Source of the DNA: Psococerastis gibbosa
Taxonomy: Eukaryota > Arthropoda > Insecta > Psocodea > Psocidae
Direction: 5' to 3'
NCBI GenBank assembly: GCA_963971405.1
Contig: OZ020489.1
Location: forward strand, 38,785,865-38,849,864
DNA: 64,000 nucleotides
The position numbers were made by a program, and so were the translations under genes. The notes below the pieces were generated by a model. The model had not been told where the DNA came from and ran no database searches. It saw only the letters and a list, made by a program, of their open reading frames with translations. Shown here in pieces: positions 1-10,655 of the stretch (its first letter is position 1; each line of letters starts with the position of its first letter).

Positions 1-33
1 AAACTTGGAAAAAAGATAAATTAAACTACAACT

Positions 34-211
34 GTAGACTGCTGGTTCAGGACAGCGGTGTAAAGGTTGCTGGTTTTCGAGCCTCACACGTCCTACATTT
101 TCAGGCCATGCGATCCCGGGCCTTCTTAGTTGAGTGTAAGAGAGGACTTTATAGCCCACTAGGTTGGCTTAGTAATAGGAAAAGGTAATTATTTATTTTA
201 TTTATTTATTT
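34..211 (+). mobile_element. SINE-D, partial copy at window start
   Basis: Shares the CGATCCCGGGCCTTC and TAGGTTGGCTTAGTAATAG blocks and a TTTA-rich tail with copies at 7441, 9473, 47262 and 59635. It contains a degraded tRNA-like box B (GGTTTTCGAGCC) near its 5' part. Confidence 0.75.
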
Positions 212-285
212 GGTACAAAGTGTACTAGTGCAGAATATAGTATGTACAAATGGGACTGCTCAACTGAGAAAAGACTTACTTTACT

Positions 286-470
286 TTATCCAACGCCCGA
301 ACGTGGTAGTTCAACCATTCGTCGCCGAGCTTCCCAATAGCGGTTCACCAAGTCATCGTTCGGGTAGGTGAGAGCCGTGCAGTCCCTCAGGTGGTCTTCG
401 TCCATTCTTCCACCGTGACATAGTGGACATGTGTCATCGGCGGCAAGGCCAATGCGGTGTAGGTATGTGT
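286..470 (-). pseudogene. Jockey-like ORF2 remnant: C-terminal zinc knuckle, frameshifted
   Basis: After the frameshift the frame continues YLHRIGLAADDTCPLCHGGR and then DEDHLRDCTAL and RYWEARRRM before a stop at about 286. CPLC-x(8)-H-x(4)-C is the cysteine-rich knuckle that ends Jockey-clade ORF2. The open frame extends to 582, but the part upstream of about 470 is noise. The T-rich stretch around 190-240 is probably the 3' UTR boundary, where a SINE adjoins. Confidence 0.8.
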
Positions 471-814
471 GCCTGAAGGTAGTCATGGCCGGTATTGAGG
501 CGGAATCTAGCAACAGCTTCAGCTCTCTCAAGGTTCCTACAGATGGGTCCCACTGTAGCAAGATTCTCCCACTTTTTGCCACTGCTTAGGGTCTTGAGGG
601 TGTTCTTCGTGGCACTGCAGATTGCTGCATTTATTTGGCTCTTGGCTCGGTTCAGGGTTAGTGGCACGTTTGGTTGGTCAATTTCAGCTCCTTCCTTAGC
701 TTTCGCATCAGCTTTTTCATTGCCATATAGTCCCACATGGCTAGGTACCCACTGTAGGGAGGCTGCCCACCCTGCCGAAATGAGTTGAACACAGTTGAGA
801 ACAGGTGGAAACAT
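434..814 (-). pseudogene. Jockey-like non-LTR retrotransposon ORF2 remnant: RNase H domain
   Basis: The translated stretch contains LQWVPSHVGLYGNEKADAKA, the conserved end of the RNase H domain of insect Jockey-type ORF2 proteins (the H of PSHVG and the D of EKADA are active-site positions). It then runs through KKWENLATVGPICRNLERAEAVARFRLNTGHDYLQAH. About there the frame breaks: the continuation lies in another frame (286-470), so a frameshift separates the parts. The 5' part (endonuclease and reverse transcriptase) is absent, as expected for a 5'-truncated LINE insertion. Confidence 0.85.
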
Positions 815-900
815 GACTTAACCAAGTACAGTTACGAGTCATGTAGAATACCAAGTTATGGTTAATTTCGAACATACAACAATTCACCAAAGCGGAAACC

Positions 901-1260
901 GCCAACGGCCTTACCATGTTGATTCCATTAGAGCAGAGCAAGTTTCAAACTGCGGCAACTTGGTAGTGTGCACAGCGTTGGCAGGGGAACCTGGTGGGAC
1001 ATGATAACGCGCTTAGGCTGAATAAGTCGAGTCCTGGTCACCTCCGATCTAATCGTGTGACTTTACCATGTTCCCCAAGTGGTTCGGAATCCACTCAGGA
1101 GGTCATCAGGAGGTCCACCCTGCATGTCAACTCCCCTTTCCCCGAGGTGATAGAGTCTGCCCTATGGGTGCCTTAAGTTAACAAACAGACTCACTCCCCC
1201 CGCCAGGCTGACAGGGTTGCTTAAAGCAAAAATGCTGAAAGCAGGCGTTAGAAACAACAA
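901..1260 (+). mobile_element. SINE-C copy (5S-like head)
   Basis: The start GCCAACGGCCTTACC resembles the first bases of arthropod 5S rRNA. About 350 bp follow, shared with copies at 45062, 31994 (minus) and 62571 (minus). It ends in an (AAC)n tail at 1247-1268. A GTGGTTCGGAATCCAC block and a CTTTCAGCA-type 3' region are conserved in the family. Confidence 0.8.
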
Positions 1261-1261
1261 C

Positions 1262-1982
1262 AACAACAAGGACTTCAACAGATCATTAGGGGGAAAGTGG
1301 CGGGACGTGTTTTTTATGGGACCTCGGGGGTAAATGGGCCAACCGTATCAACAAGTCACGAAATATATCGATAGTAAAAAAAACATCGGAATTTAGAACC
1401 CTCCTCACATGTTATAAGTAAGTTACCATTCTGTACGCTGGAAATAAAAAGGACTTCAACAGGTCAGTTCGGGTGTAACGGAGAGGGGGGGGGGGAGTTG
1501 TATTTCTTAAGGGAGGTCGGGATAGACGGGGTAACATTGTTGTATTTTGGAGTAAATTGACACTGAAAAATTAAATAGCAAATGTTTTACGGGGTTTTAA
1601 GCCCCCCCAATATAAGTATTAGTCGCTACCAATCTAACTGTACGCTGCATAAGAGGACTTAAAAACAGTCAGTTAGGGGGCAAAGCAGGGACGGATCCAG
1701 CCCATTTTGGGGGGTAGCTGAGGGTCAAAATAGGAAAAACTTATGTAGGATCGACTAAATTAGAGCGTAATAACTTAATTTACAATAGATTTACCAAATT
1801 TGGGGGGGGGGCAGCTAACCCCCCCCCCCCCCCCGACCCCTGTATCCGTCCTTGGGGCAAAGAGAGGTAAATATTCTTAGGGGAGTTCGGGTTAAGTGGG
1901 AAAACATTGTCAACAAATCCGGTTAAATTGACACTGAAAAATTAAAGAAAAGTGCAATGGTTTAATAATTTCATTGTAACAG
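1262..1982 (+). repeat. ~190-bp tandem repeat, about three units
   Basis: Units begin near 1270, 1450 and 1655 with GGACTTCAACAGGTCAGTT-like sequence and include a G-rich run and TAAATTGACACTGAAAAATTAAA. The third unit is split by a small hAT-like element at 1686-1854. A solitary related unit lies at 5050-5195. Confidence 0.75.
1686..1854. mobile_element. Non-autonomous hAT-like element (169 bp)
   Basis: Ends CAGGGACGGATCCAG and, inverted, CAAGGACGGATACAG. Perfect 8-bp duplication GGGCAAAG at 1678-1685 and 1855-1862. The interior is dominated by G- and C-runs able to pair with each other. Confidence 0.85.
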
Positions 1983-2029
1983 TCGACCGAAATGCCCAAA
2001 ATTCGCCCATAGCCCATGGAGAATAAAGA

Positions 2030-2065
2030 CAATTTTCTTTCTTTTCTTTCTTTCTTTCTTTAAAC
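2030..2065. repeat. (TTTC)n microsatellite
   Basis: Slightly imperfect TTTC/CTTT iterations. Confidence 0.85.
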
Positions 2066-2102
2066 AGCCATAAGGGCCTTCTCATATTTGTTTTTCCTTC
2101 CT

Positions 2103-2290
2103 TTAAAAAAAAAGGTTAAATCGCATCAAACAATTTAATGAATGCATCCTATAACCTCTTCCATCGCCTGGCTAAGTCACCTAATAGGTAATTGTGTCGA
2201 GTTACGACGTGTCTCCGACCACAGGGTGTGTAGATACTCGCACAAGTACAAGCACGCTATACCGCTGTACCACCTTGCCACCGAAGTCGC
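2103..2290 (-). mobile_element. SINE-H copy
   Basis: Shares about 180 bp with 42385-42572 and 12657-13019. On the minus strand it starts with GACTTCGGTGGCAAGGTGG, a box A-like stretch suggesting tRNA ancestry, and ends GCGATTTAACC plus an A/T-rich tail. Confidence 0.7.
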
Positions 2291-2708
2291 TAATACATCT
2301 GTATAGGGAAAATGCACTGTGAGTAAGGGTGATCCAATTAATTTTTATTCAGTATCGCACAGATTATGAATTAACAATTTAGAATTAAGAGCATACCCTA
2401 GTGATGTTTTCGACACTTCAATTTTGTAACGTTGATTTATGACAGTATCTATCTTTATAAAAATCAAACCACTTTCCCGCGTGAGTATGTATGTATGTGG
2501 ACACTTTTTTGACTCGCCATAACTCGGGACCCACTGGCACCAGAAACTTGCGGATACACTCAAAATTTAGAGAAAAATCGGGACATGGTTTTCGTGTAGG
2601 GCCGAACCTTAAAAATTGAACCTGATCAGGTACAGGAGCGATAATCGGTTCGAAAAATCCCATAAGAAAGCATTGGAGGGTTCAACGCAATGTTTTAGCC
2701 TGACATTT
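2291..2708. other. Unassigned AT-rich stretch
   Basis: No coding or repeat structure recognised. Short open frames on the minus strand overlap each other and show no motif. Confidence 0.5.
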
Positions 2709-4340
2709 GGGCCTACCTTAACTTAAATTACATCACTGTCTTCGTCCATTCTTCCTCTTTCAGGCCATGCTATACATGATGTGATTGGGCAAGTGGTTCG
2801 ACTTTGGGGGGTGGAAACGTGAGGGGGTGCGCCCAAATTTTCCGATTTTCAGCGAAAATAGGCCTTTTTCGACCGCGTTTTTGGGGGTGTTAATATCAAT
2901 TCGAAAACTTGAAACTTCTTTAGTCCTTTTCCACCTTTCTTAGTCTTTTCAGACATGTATTCAGGTTTACTATACGCCTCTTCGTTTGGGCTCAGGTGAG
3001 TTGGTAAGCAGTCCCTGTTTTGACGAAATACCGGTTTAAAGGGTACATTTCCAAATACATCCATAGAGTAAAAAAATTCCACAGCCAGCTGTTTTCAACC
3101 GAAATTATTTTTTAATGTCTCATTAGAAGCAGTATGAAATAAGCTTTAAAACGAGTACACATACATAATTTCAATACCACCCCTTCACCCCTTAAACACG
3201 AGTGGAACACAAAATTGTTAGAAAATCAGGCGAAAAAATTCATTTCCAGCATTTCTATTTATAATTGCATGGGCGGGTGTTAAGCAATTTTTCGGGCAGA
3301 TGTAGAAGGCCTATCGTAATTTAATTTATAACTATGTCTTCGTCTATTCTTCCTCTTTTAACCCATGTTCAATTTATTGTTGAGCGATGAGAGGTTAGGC
3401 TTCGGCAGGCGAAGAAGTTGGGGTGTGCGCTTATTGATAAAGGAGTCATGGCGTCGCGTCGCGGGGGCGTGGCCTAATCAATTCGCGAACCATAATTACT
3501 ACGCAATAATGAGACATGAACCTGCAGAGACTTTGAATTAAATTATTAACTTTTATTTTTACCTTTTTACGCCTCTTCGTTTGGGCTCAGGTGAGTTGGT
3601 AAGCAGTCCCTGTTTTGACGAAATACCGGTTTAAAGGGTACATTTCCAAATACATCCATAGAGTAAAAAAATTTCAACCGAAATTAATTTTTAATGTCTC
3701 ATTAGAAGCAGTATGAATTAAGCTTTAAAACGAGTATAAATACATAATTTCAAAATCACCCCTTCACCCCTTAAACACGAGTGGAACACAAAATTGTTAA
3801 AAAATCAGGCGAAAAAATTAATTTCCAGCAATCCCATTTCAATTGCATGGGCGGGTTTAAAGCAATATTTTGGGCAGATGTAGATGGCCTATGTTAATTT
3901 AAATTATATCAGTGTCTTTGTCCGCTCTTCTTCTTTTAGGTCATGCCAAATTTGTCGTGATCAAGCAAGAGGTTCGGCTTTGGGGGGTGGAAACGTGACG
4001 GGGTGCGCCCAAATTTTTCGATTTTCAGCGAAAATAGGCTTTTTCGGCCGCGTTTTCGGAGGTCTTGATATCATTTTGAAAACTTTAAACTACTTTAGTT
4101 CTCTTCCACCTGTCCTACTCTTTCCTCAGATATATTCAGTTTAACTATCCGCCTCTTCGTTCGGGCTCAAGTGATTTGGTAAGCCATAGCCATCAGCGTT
4201 TTGGCGGAAAACAGGTCTAAAGTGTACCTTTGAAATTACAAGCATAGAGTAACAGGATTCCACAGCCTGACCTCTTCCACCAAAATGATTTGTTAATGTC
4301 TCATTAGAAGCAGTATAAATTAACCAATTTTCAAAGTTGT
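2709..4340 (+). repeat. Tandem array of three ~590-bp units
   Basis: The block CGCCTCTTCGTTTGGGCTCA recurs at about 2977, 3569 and (one change) 4150. The block TTCGTCCATTCTTCCTCTTT-like recurs near 2740, 3340 and 3920. Spacings of 579-598 bp define three head-to-tail units with insertions and deletions. Open frames inside are interrupted and not conserved between units, so it looks non-coding. Confidence 0.8.
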
Positions 4341-4374
4341 TAACTGCTTCGTTTGGGTTTGGGGTCATTCACAT

Positions 4375-4515
4375 AAGTCATGCGAGCCCCGAAGGGGCGA
4401 GCTGCGTAATGCCAAATGGAACCACGTTAATGCGAGGCCCCGCAGGGGCGAGCTGCCGCCCGCGGCAGGCGCAAGGGGGGCGGGGCCGCGAAGCGGGCCC
4501 AAGCTCCGCTTGTAC
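4375..4515. other. GC-rich patch with repeated GAGC...GCGAGC palindromes
   Basis: Strongly GC-rich and CpG-rich against an AT-rich surrounding. It holds two related hairpin-forming segments (GAGCCCCGAAGGGGCGAGC; GAGGCCCCGCAGGGGCGAGC) and then CCGCCCGCGGCAGG and GGGCCGCGAAGCGGGCCC. No frame is convincing. Origin unknown. Confidence 0.65.
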
Positions 4516-4745
4516 AGTTATATGTGCGAAAAAGTAAAATTTAACATGAGTATAATTTTATTATAGCCTAGCTAGCTAAATTTTACTTATATATTTTATT
4601 GTGTTATTAACTGATATATATATAGGTCACACTCGGGTGTTTGCCCAGTGGCGTGATTTTTTTAAAGGTAATAGTAAAAAAAAAAATGATCCATGATCCT
4701 AGTCCATACGTTTCTCTAATTGCGTGGACAGTACGTTATATCATT

Positions 4746-4956
4746 TGGTATAGTCCACGCAAAATGAGAAAAGTATGGACATGGAATGTTTTGATCCTGT
4801 CCAACACTGTAAAAATATTCCTTGCGCCATTTTGTGTTAACTTGTTGCATTGGATGCAAGGCATAACAGAAATTGTGCAAAGAATATTTTTACAGTGTTC
4901 CACAGGATCAAAACATTTCATGTCCATACTTTTCTCATTTTGCGTGGACTATACCA
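4746..4956. mobile_element. 211-bp palindrome, probable MITE
   Basis: Arms of about 85 bp (4746-4830 and 4873-4956) are near-perfect inverted repeats, starting TGGTATAGTCCACGCAAAAT. A short loop separates them. Both strands show open frames only because the palindrome lacks stops. No second copy is in the window. Confidence 0.75.
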
Positions 4957-5049
4957 GTCTACATGATTGTGCGCTTAAAATTATAGGTACTTAAAGGACC
5001 CCATGAACCACCCCCCTGGGCACGGCCATTCCTACCTGCTTCGATGGAC

Positions 5050-5195
5050 GCAGTACTATAAAAAATTACTTCACAGGTCAGTTAGATAGTAAAGGGGGGG
5101 GGGGGGTGGTGTTAGTATTTCTTAGGGGACGTAGAGGTAAATGGGAAAACCGTGTCAACAAGTCACGGAGTATATCGACACCGTGTAATTAAATT
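5050..5195 (+). repeat. Solitary unit of the 1.3-kb tandem repeat
   Basis: Shares CACAGGTCAGTTAG, a G-run, ATTTCTTAGGGGA and GTCAACAAGTCACG with the array at 1262-1982. Confidence 0.65.
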
Positions 5196-5687
5196 ATCCC
5201 ATCCCCGTAGTGTGTCCACGGCCTCAAATCGATTTTCTCTATTTACAAAATAATCAGGTATCTTTCCCCAGCTGCTGAAGATACAACTCTGAAGATGGCT
5301 CCAGAGTTTGGCTGCTGAATAGAGATTTCAGCTGATTATAGCTGTTGGGTGTTCGCTGACTCTATAAGTTCAGTCTGTATAGGGTTTCTCGCTTATTTAA
5401 TAAAGTAGGTCATTGACGCTTCTGCAGAGAGTCCTTCAGCCGATTTACGATTTCAGTGATTTTTTTTTGGGGGGAGGGGGGGGGGGTCGATCTGTCATCA
5501 CCGGTGGTGAGGTAACCGCAATATATTTAAAACTCCATTCTATCTAGTATATGCTGCCTCGTAAAGTATGGCTGATGATACCTGTAGGAACGGTCTACCT
5601 TTGTATAGAGCTATGCACAGCTATGTGGTAGAAATAGAAGATTAGGCTAAGTTGTAAGACGTGGTTTCGTTTAGCGCTGAGTTATCA
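5196..5687. other. Unassigned stretch with a G-run
   Basis: Only a T/G homopolymer tract at about 5461-5487 stands out. Confidence 0.5.
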
Positions 5688-5925
5688 AAGATTGAACGAA
5701 GGAAGGATAGACAAATTGAAGGAAAGAAATAGAGAATAAATTAAGAAGTGAAAGAAAATTGTCCTAATTTTCAGATTTGATATAGGAAAGGTGAGATGAA
5801 AGAAAGAAAGAAAGAAAAAAAGAAAGAGGCATATAAAGATTGAACAAAGGAAAGATGGAAAGATATATAGAAAGAAAGAGACAGAGAGTAAATGAAAAAA
5901 AGAAAGAAAATTGTCGTCGTTTTCA
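5688..5925. repeat. Polypurine (GAAA-rich) tract, duplicated
   Basis: Two ~150-bp halves each start AGATTGAAC and end near AGAAAATTGTC-like sequence, so the tract arose by a local duplication. The plus strand is almost entirely purine. Apparent minus-strand frames (F/S/L-rich) reflect base composition. Confidence 0.75.
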
Positions 5926-6218
5926 AATTTGACAAATCTTGGGTCTTTCTGCCCACTCTTACAATTAACCCAACAGATCATTTATTTTAGAGTTCTATAA
6001 GGGAGACAGAGGTCATTCGTCCCCACCAAAATGTATTTTTTAATTTCTGTGGCCATACGCCACGTCCCCTATGACGAGCCATGGAGAAAAACGTAGCTGG
6101 ATTCAAAAAATGTTATTGACGTGCACGAAGTGCCATCTCTCCTAAATATAATTCTAGTTTATTATATTTCATTTTTTCGAGTAGAAATCCAAACTATACA
6201 TGGATATCCATAGAAAAA

Positions 6219-7066
6219 GAACTGGTCCGAGTTTACTCGAACATGCTTTCCAATTTATCAAAATTAGTAGATCTATAGAGAAAATGAGTAATTTCATGGT
6301 AAAAAATTTTCCTATGGTTAAATTTCCGATATCTCGGGGAGGGGGGGGGGGGTTGTCCACCTGACGTCACTGGAGGTGAGGTAAATTCTAGATAGTTCAG
6401 ATACATTACCACACAGTAATACTGGCAGGGCACGCAATGCATTTGATCGTGAATCATTTTTTCAAAAAAACATTTTTTTTTTTTACAAAACCAAATGCTT
6501 TTCTGGGAAAGCAACCTGTCCGGTTTCGTTACTCAATTTAACACCTAAAGCATGCCTGAAGGTAGAAATCATCGATAGAAAGGTTGCGCAGAAAAATTAT
6601 TTTTTAGTCATTTTTCATTAAAATTTAGTTATTTTTATTTTTTTACCCCCAGAAGCAACCTATCAAGGGGCAAGCGACCCCCCGCATTTCGTTAACATTA
6701 ATAACGACAAAAATATATGTGAATTTTAAAGAAATCGTTGGAGCCGTTTTTGAGAAATAATGTTTTGAGACGTTTTTTTGGAGATTTTTGAGAATAAAAC
6801 CCCCCCAAATTAAGTTAGCCCCAAATAAAAAAAAATTGGTCTGAGGTATGATTTTTGTGAACCTACATGCCGAATTTCATCAAAATCGACCGAGTAGTTT
6901 GCCCGGAAATCGACGCACAGACAGACAGACAGACTGACAGACATTTCGTAAAAAACACTTTTTTGGGTTCCTGGGACCTTAAAACGTGTAAGTCCGTTGA
7001 AATCTCGAAATCGAAAATTTCGACCGTGACAAAGCTTTCCTGATACTACGTATAAATTGGAAAGCA
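6219..7066 (+). mobile_element. Rep-B copy 1
   Basis: A near-complete ~850-bp member of the main dispersed family. The start is GAACTGGTCCGAGTTTACTC. A GCTTTCCAATTTAT motif near the start is matched inverted by ATAAATTGGAAAGC at the end. Inside come a G-run, TGACGTCA (6362-6369), GGAGCCGTTTTTGAG, TTTCATCAAAATCGACC and (ACAG)n. No protein is encoded, so it is non-autonomous. Confidence 0.85.
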
Positions 7067-7440
7067 ATTACGTCAATTTTTTGATTGGTTGGCTTATCCC
7101 TATCCCCACTATTTCGGTTGGAAATATCGGTGAGTGTTACTGGATGGCCCTGCGTTCTACCTATGCAAGGTGCCGTGCCGTATTCTTTATCGAGATTTAT
7201 CAAGACAGCGATGGTGCGAATAGCTCTGAAGCTACTCCAATCTATGGCCCAGTAGGCACGAACGATTTGAAACGCGCGAGTTGCCGATTTCTTTCTTTTT
7301 ATTTGAGTCTCAAGCGCCTTCGTTCTCTGCCTTCTTATTATAATGACGCGTGCACAGCGTAAGGGGTTTGCCCCGGAGCCATTTCTTCTACTCTACCGGG
7401 CGGATGCTAACGTCTTGAGCTCAATCATTATTTTTCAGGA
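7067..7440. other. Unassigned stretch
   Basis: A ~100-codon open frame here (7057-7362) begins inside Rep-B, has no recognisable motif and is not supported as a gene. Confidence 0.5.
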
Positions 7441-7665
7441 CATGTAGAGTAGTGGTACAGACTCTGACTTTCAGCCGAAAGGTTTTTGGTTCGAGTCCTA
7501 CACTCCCTACATTTTCTGGCCATGCTTCGGAGGGCATGTAAAGCAGGCTGTCCTGGGCCTTCCTAGTTTAGTGTAAGAGAGGGCTTTATAGCCCTAACTC
7601 CGCTAGGTTGGCTTAGTAATGGAACAAAAAAAGTCCTTATTTATTTATTTATTTATTTTTCACTT
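7441..7665 (+). mobile_element. SINE-D copy, full length
   Basis: tRNA-like head with a box A-like TAGAGTAGTGGTACAGACTC region and box B GGTTCGAGTCC (about 7489-7499). The family body (GGCCATGCTTCGGAGGGCAT; TAGGTTGGCTTAGTAATGG) and a (TTTA)n tail follow. Best reference copy in the window. Confidence 0.85.
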
Positions 7666-8452
7666 TTTTCTTCTTGCTCCGGCGATCAATCGGTCAATTC
7701 TATTCTTTGTTGTTGTCCTCGGTCTGTCGATGTGTCTTCTACCTTGTGGCCTTGCTTCCGCCAACCTCCGGGTATTTTTATTATCTTCCATTCTTTGGAC
7801 TTGTCCAACCCGTTGCAGCTGCTTGTTTTAGTTCTAGTAGAGTGTAAAACGACTACCTATTCAATTCAATATATTCCCAACACCAAAATTTGGGTCACAG
7901 CCCAGTTCTTTAGCCTCTGCACTACTCAGAATCCCAACTAGAGCCTGGAAGGCTGGAAAGTGTCAAAAAGTCGAATGAACCGTACAAAAGCATAACGTTA
8001 AACGTAATGGGAACACAGGTGGTCGGTATCTCTTTTTAAAATAATTGTTTCGGCCCAATGTCGTACCCATCCAATGTCCTTCCTCCTGCTCCCCTCGCGC
8101 TACCCCCTCACCAAAATTTCTATCGGCGTTTCCGTCCCTTTGATTCTCTTGTATAAATAGGAGCCATGTTCAGTTAGTAGTGTTAGTACTGTTAGTACAT
8201 GACTGGGCTAAAACCGGGTCTGTTGATATTCGAGCCTCAGCCCTGATAATTTTTGTTCGTTGGTCTTTGCCCATCAACCAATACCAACGGGCAGCTTATA
8301 TTTACCGGTAGGGTCATTGAAGAAATGCGACAGCTGGCCATGTTGCAGACCAAAACGTCCTAAATATGTCCAAGAACACTCTGTGGGCTCTTTTGTCACT
8401 ACTGTATAGGGTATGAACCTCTAACAAAACCTACAGGGGTCCACTTCAATAA
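7666..8452. other. Unassigned stretch
   Basis: No supported gene or repeat recognised. Confidence 0.5.
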
Positions 8453-9296
8453 GAACCGGTCCGAGTTTACTCCAACATGCTTTCCAATTTATCAATTAGT
8501 ACGGTAGATGGAGAAAATGAGTAATTTCATGGTAAATAAATTTCCAATGGCTAAATTTCGGAAATCTCGAGTGGGCGGGGGGGGGGTCCACCTGACGTCA
8601 CTGGAGGTGAGGTAAATTCTAGATAGGTTAGACCACCAACACATTACGACACAGTAATAATGGCAGGGCACGCAATTCATTTGAGCGTGAATTTTCTATA
8701 ATTTTTTCAAAAAATAATTTTTTGTACAAAACCAAATAGTTTTTAGGGAAAGCAAACTGTCTGGTTTCGTTACTCAATTTATCATCTAAAACATGCCTGA
8801 AGGAAATCATCAATGAAAGGTTACACAGAAAAAGTATTTTTTAGTCATTTTTCATTAAAATCTAGTAATTTTTATTTTTTTACCCCCAGAAGCAAACTAT
8901 CAAGGGGCAAGCGACCCCCCGCATTTTGTCAACATTAATAGTGGCTACAATATATGTGAATTTAAAAGAAATCGTTGGAGCCGTTTTTGAGAATTAATTT
9001 TTTTAGACGTTTTTTCGGAGTTTTTTTGAAAGTAAAACCCCCCAAATTGAGTTAGCCCAAAATAAAAAAATTAATCTCGAGGTATAATTTTTGTGAACCT
9101 ACATGGCCAATTTCATCAAAATCGACCGAGTAGTTTGCCCGGAAATTGACGATCAGACAGACAGACATTTCGTAAAAACCACTTTTTTAGTTCCTGGGGC
9201 CTCAAAACTTGTAAATCCGTTGAAATCTTGAAACCGGAAATTTTGACCATCACAAAGCTTTCCTTATACTAGCCTACGTATAAATTGGAAAGCAAA
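8453..9296 (+). mobile_element. Rep-B copy 2
   Basis: Near full length, with G-run, TGACGTCA (8593-8600), the (ACAG)n site and terminal ATAAATTGGAAAGC. Same order of blocks as copy 1. Confidence 0.85.
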
Positions 9297-9472
9297 AAAA
9301 TGTATTGTACATTTTTCCTTAATATGATTATGTTATGGGGTGTAGCCTATGTAATGAAATTGAATAGATGGAGTCAACCCATAAGCTCAGTATTCCCGAT
9401 AGCAGTGAAACGTAGGGGATATCTGGCAACCTTGGGATGGGTTAAACAGCAAAAGAAGCGTTTCCAACATAA

Positions 9473-10180
9473 ATAAATAAATATTGACATTTTTTATCTA
9501 TTACTTAGCCAACCTAGCGGAGTTAGGGCTATAAAGCTCTCTCAAACACCCAACTAGGAAGACCTATGACTACCTATTTTACATGGCCAGAAAATGTAGC
9601 AAGTGTGGGACTCGTACCAATAACCTTGGGGATGAAAGTCGGAATCTGTAACACTACAGAGGCGGTGCCAGACCTCATAAAAGGGGGAGCCACTTTTCAG
9701 TGGCGTAACGATAGGTTTTCAAGGGTGTATGATTTGGCGCCTCTCCACCCACTTTCATAAAAGTTGCTCAGGAGCCAGAGGGCTGGAATATTGGGGTTTT
9801 ACGCATTTCGAGAGCAATAAGGCTTATATATTACAAAGAATCAATATAATTGTGGACAAGGGGGGCTCGGGGGTCTCCCCGGGAGAATTTTTTTCTTTAA
9901 ATAGGGCTGAAATAGTGAGGTTTTGTGCATTTTGAGAGCAATAAAGCTTATATACTACAAAGAATCAATGTAGTGGCGTACAAGGGGGGCCCGGGGGTGA
10001 ATTTTGTTTTGAAAAATAGGGCTGAAATAGTGAGGTTTCGCGCATTTTGAGTGCAGTAACACTTAGATTTCAGAGGCAAAGAATATAAATCCTGGCCAAA
10101 GGGAGGGGGGGGGGGCAATTGCCCTCAGTGCCGGTCGCTGTGTCCGCCTCTGTACCACTACTCTACATGTCCTGATTGCA
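9473..10180 (-). mobile_element. SINE-D copy split by a small hAT-like element
   Basis: The SINE 3' part (9473-9656) and its 5' end (10153-10180) are separated by a 496-bp insertion. Removing the insertion and one 8-bp repeat rebuilds the GTAGAGTAGTGGTA head seen in the intact copy at 7441. Confidence 0.85.
9657..10152. mobile_element. Non-autonomous hAT-like element (496 bp)
   Basis: Inverted ends CAGAGGCGGTGCCAG and CAGAGGCGGACACAG. Flanking octamers TAACACTA and TACCACTA differ at one base. The interior contains about three degenerate ~115-bp tandem units (GGGCTGAAATAGTGAGGTTT, then CGCATTTTGAG and ACAAAGAATCAATGTAG). Confidence 0.85.
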
Positions 10181-10655
10181 TGGCTGATTTAATTGTGCCA
10201 TTGTATATATTTGCCAATGTTGAACAATTTCTCACTTCATGGCTCCATGCTCTTTAACCATAGTGGATTGTTGAAAGTTTCTAAAGATAGCGATTAATTT
10301 TTTCACTTTCCATAAATTCAGCTTATAACAGTGTCAGAAAAGTTCGGTCGTGCTCGTTCAAGTGAAGCCCCGGAAAACTTCCAGTACCTAGCCTATCTAC
10401 GTAACTCGTATTTCTATTACGTCCTCTTACTACTAATATTTTACATGTTGACTTCTACATTATAACCCTTTCAGACCTGCTCGCAAACTACCCTACGGAA
10501 AATCTGAAATTTTCAGGGAAGTTTTATATTGTAATTAGAATCATTTTTTGTTTGTCCTTTTTTTCTTAAAATGAACCTAAAAAGACCTACAAAATGTGCA
10601 ATATATTGTACATCAGGGTCCAGGAGCAATGCCGCAACCGCAAGTTTATATAAAT
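10181..10655. other. Unassigned AT-rich stretch
   Basis: Nothing recognised. Confidence 0.5.

Noticed and set aside
901..1000. 5S rRNA gene
   Set aside because: Only about the first 30 bases resemble 5S; the rest is a SINE body with a target duplication in another copy.
4641..4994. 117-codon frame overlapping a frame on the other strand
   Set aside because: Both frames lie in the 211-bp palindrome; the absence of stops on both strands follows from the symmetry. No domain.
5685..5981. Phenylalanine/leucine/serine-rich membrane-like peptide
   Set aside because: Produced by the GAAA-rich polypurine tract read in reverse.
7057..7362. 101-codon frame
   Set aside because: Starts in Rep-B, has no motif and no splice support.
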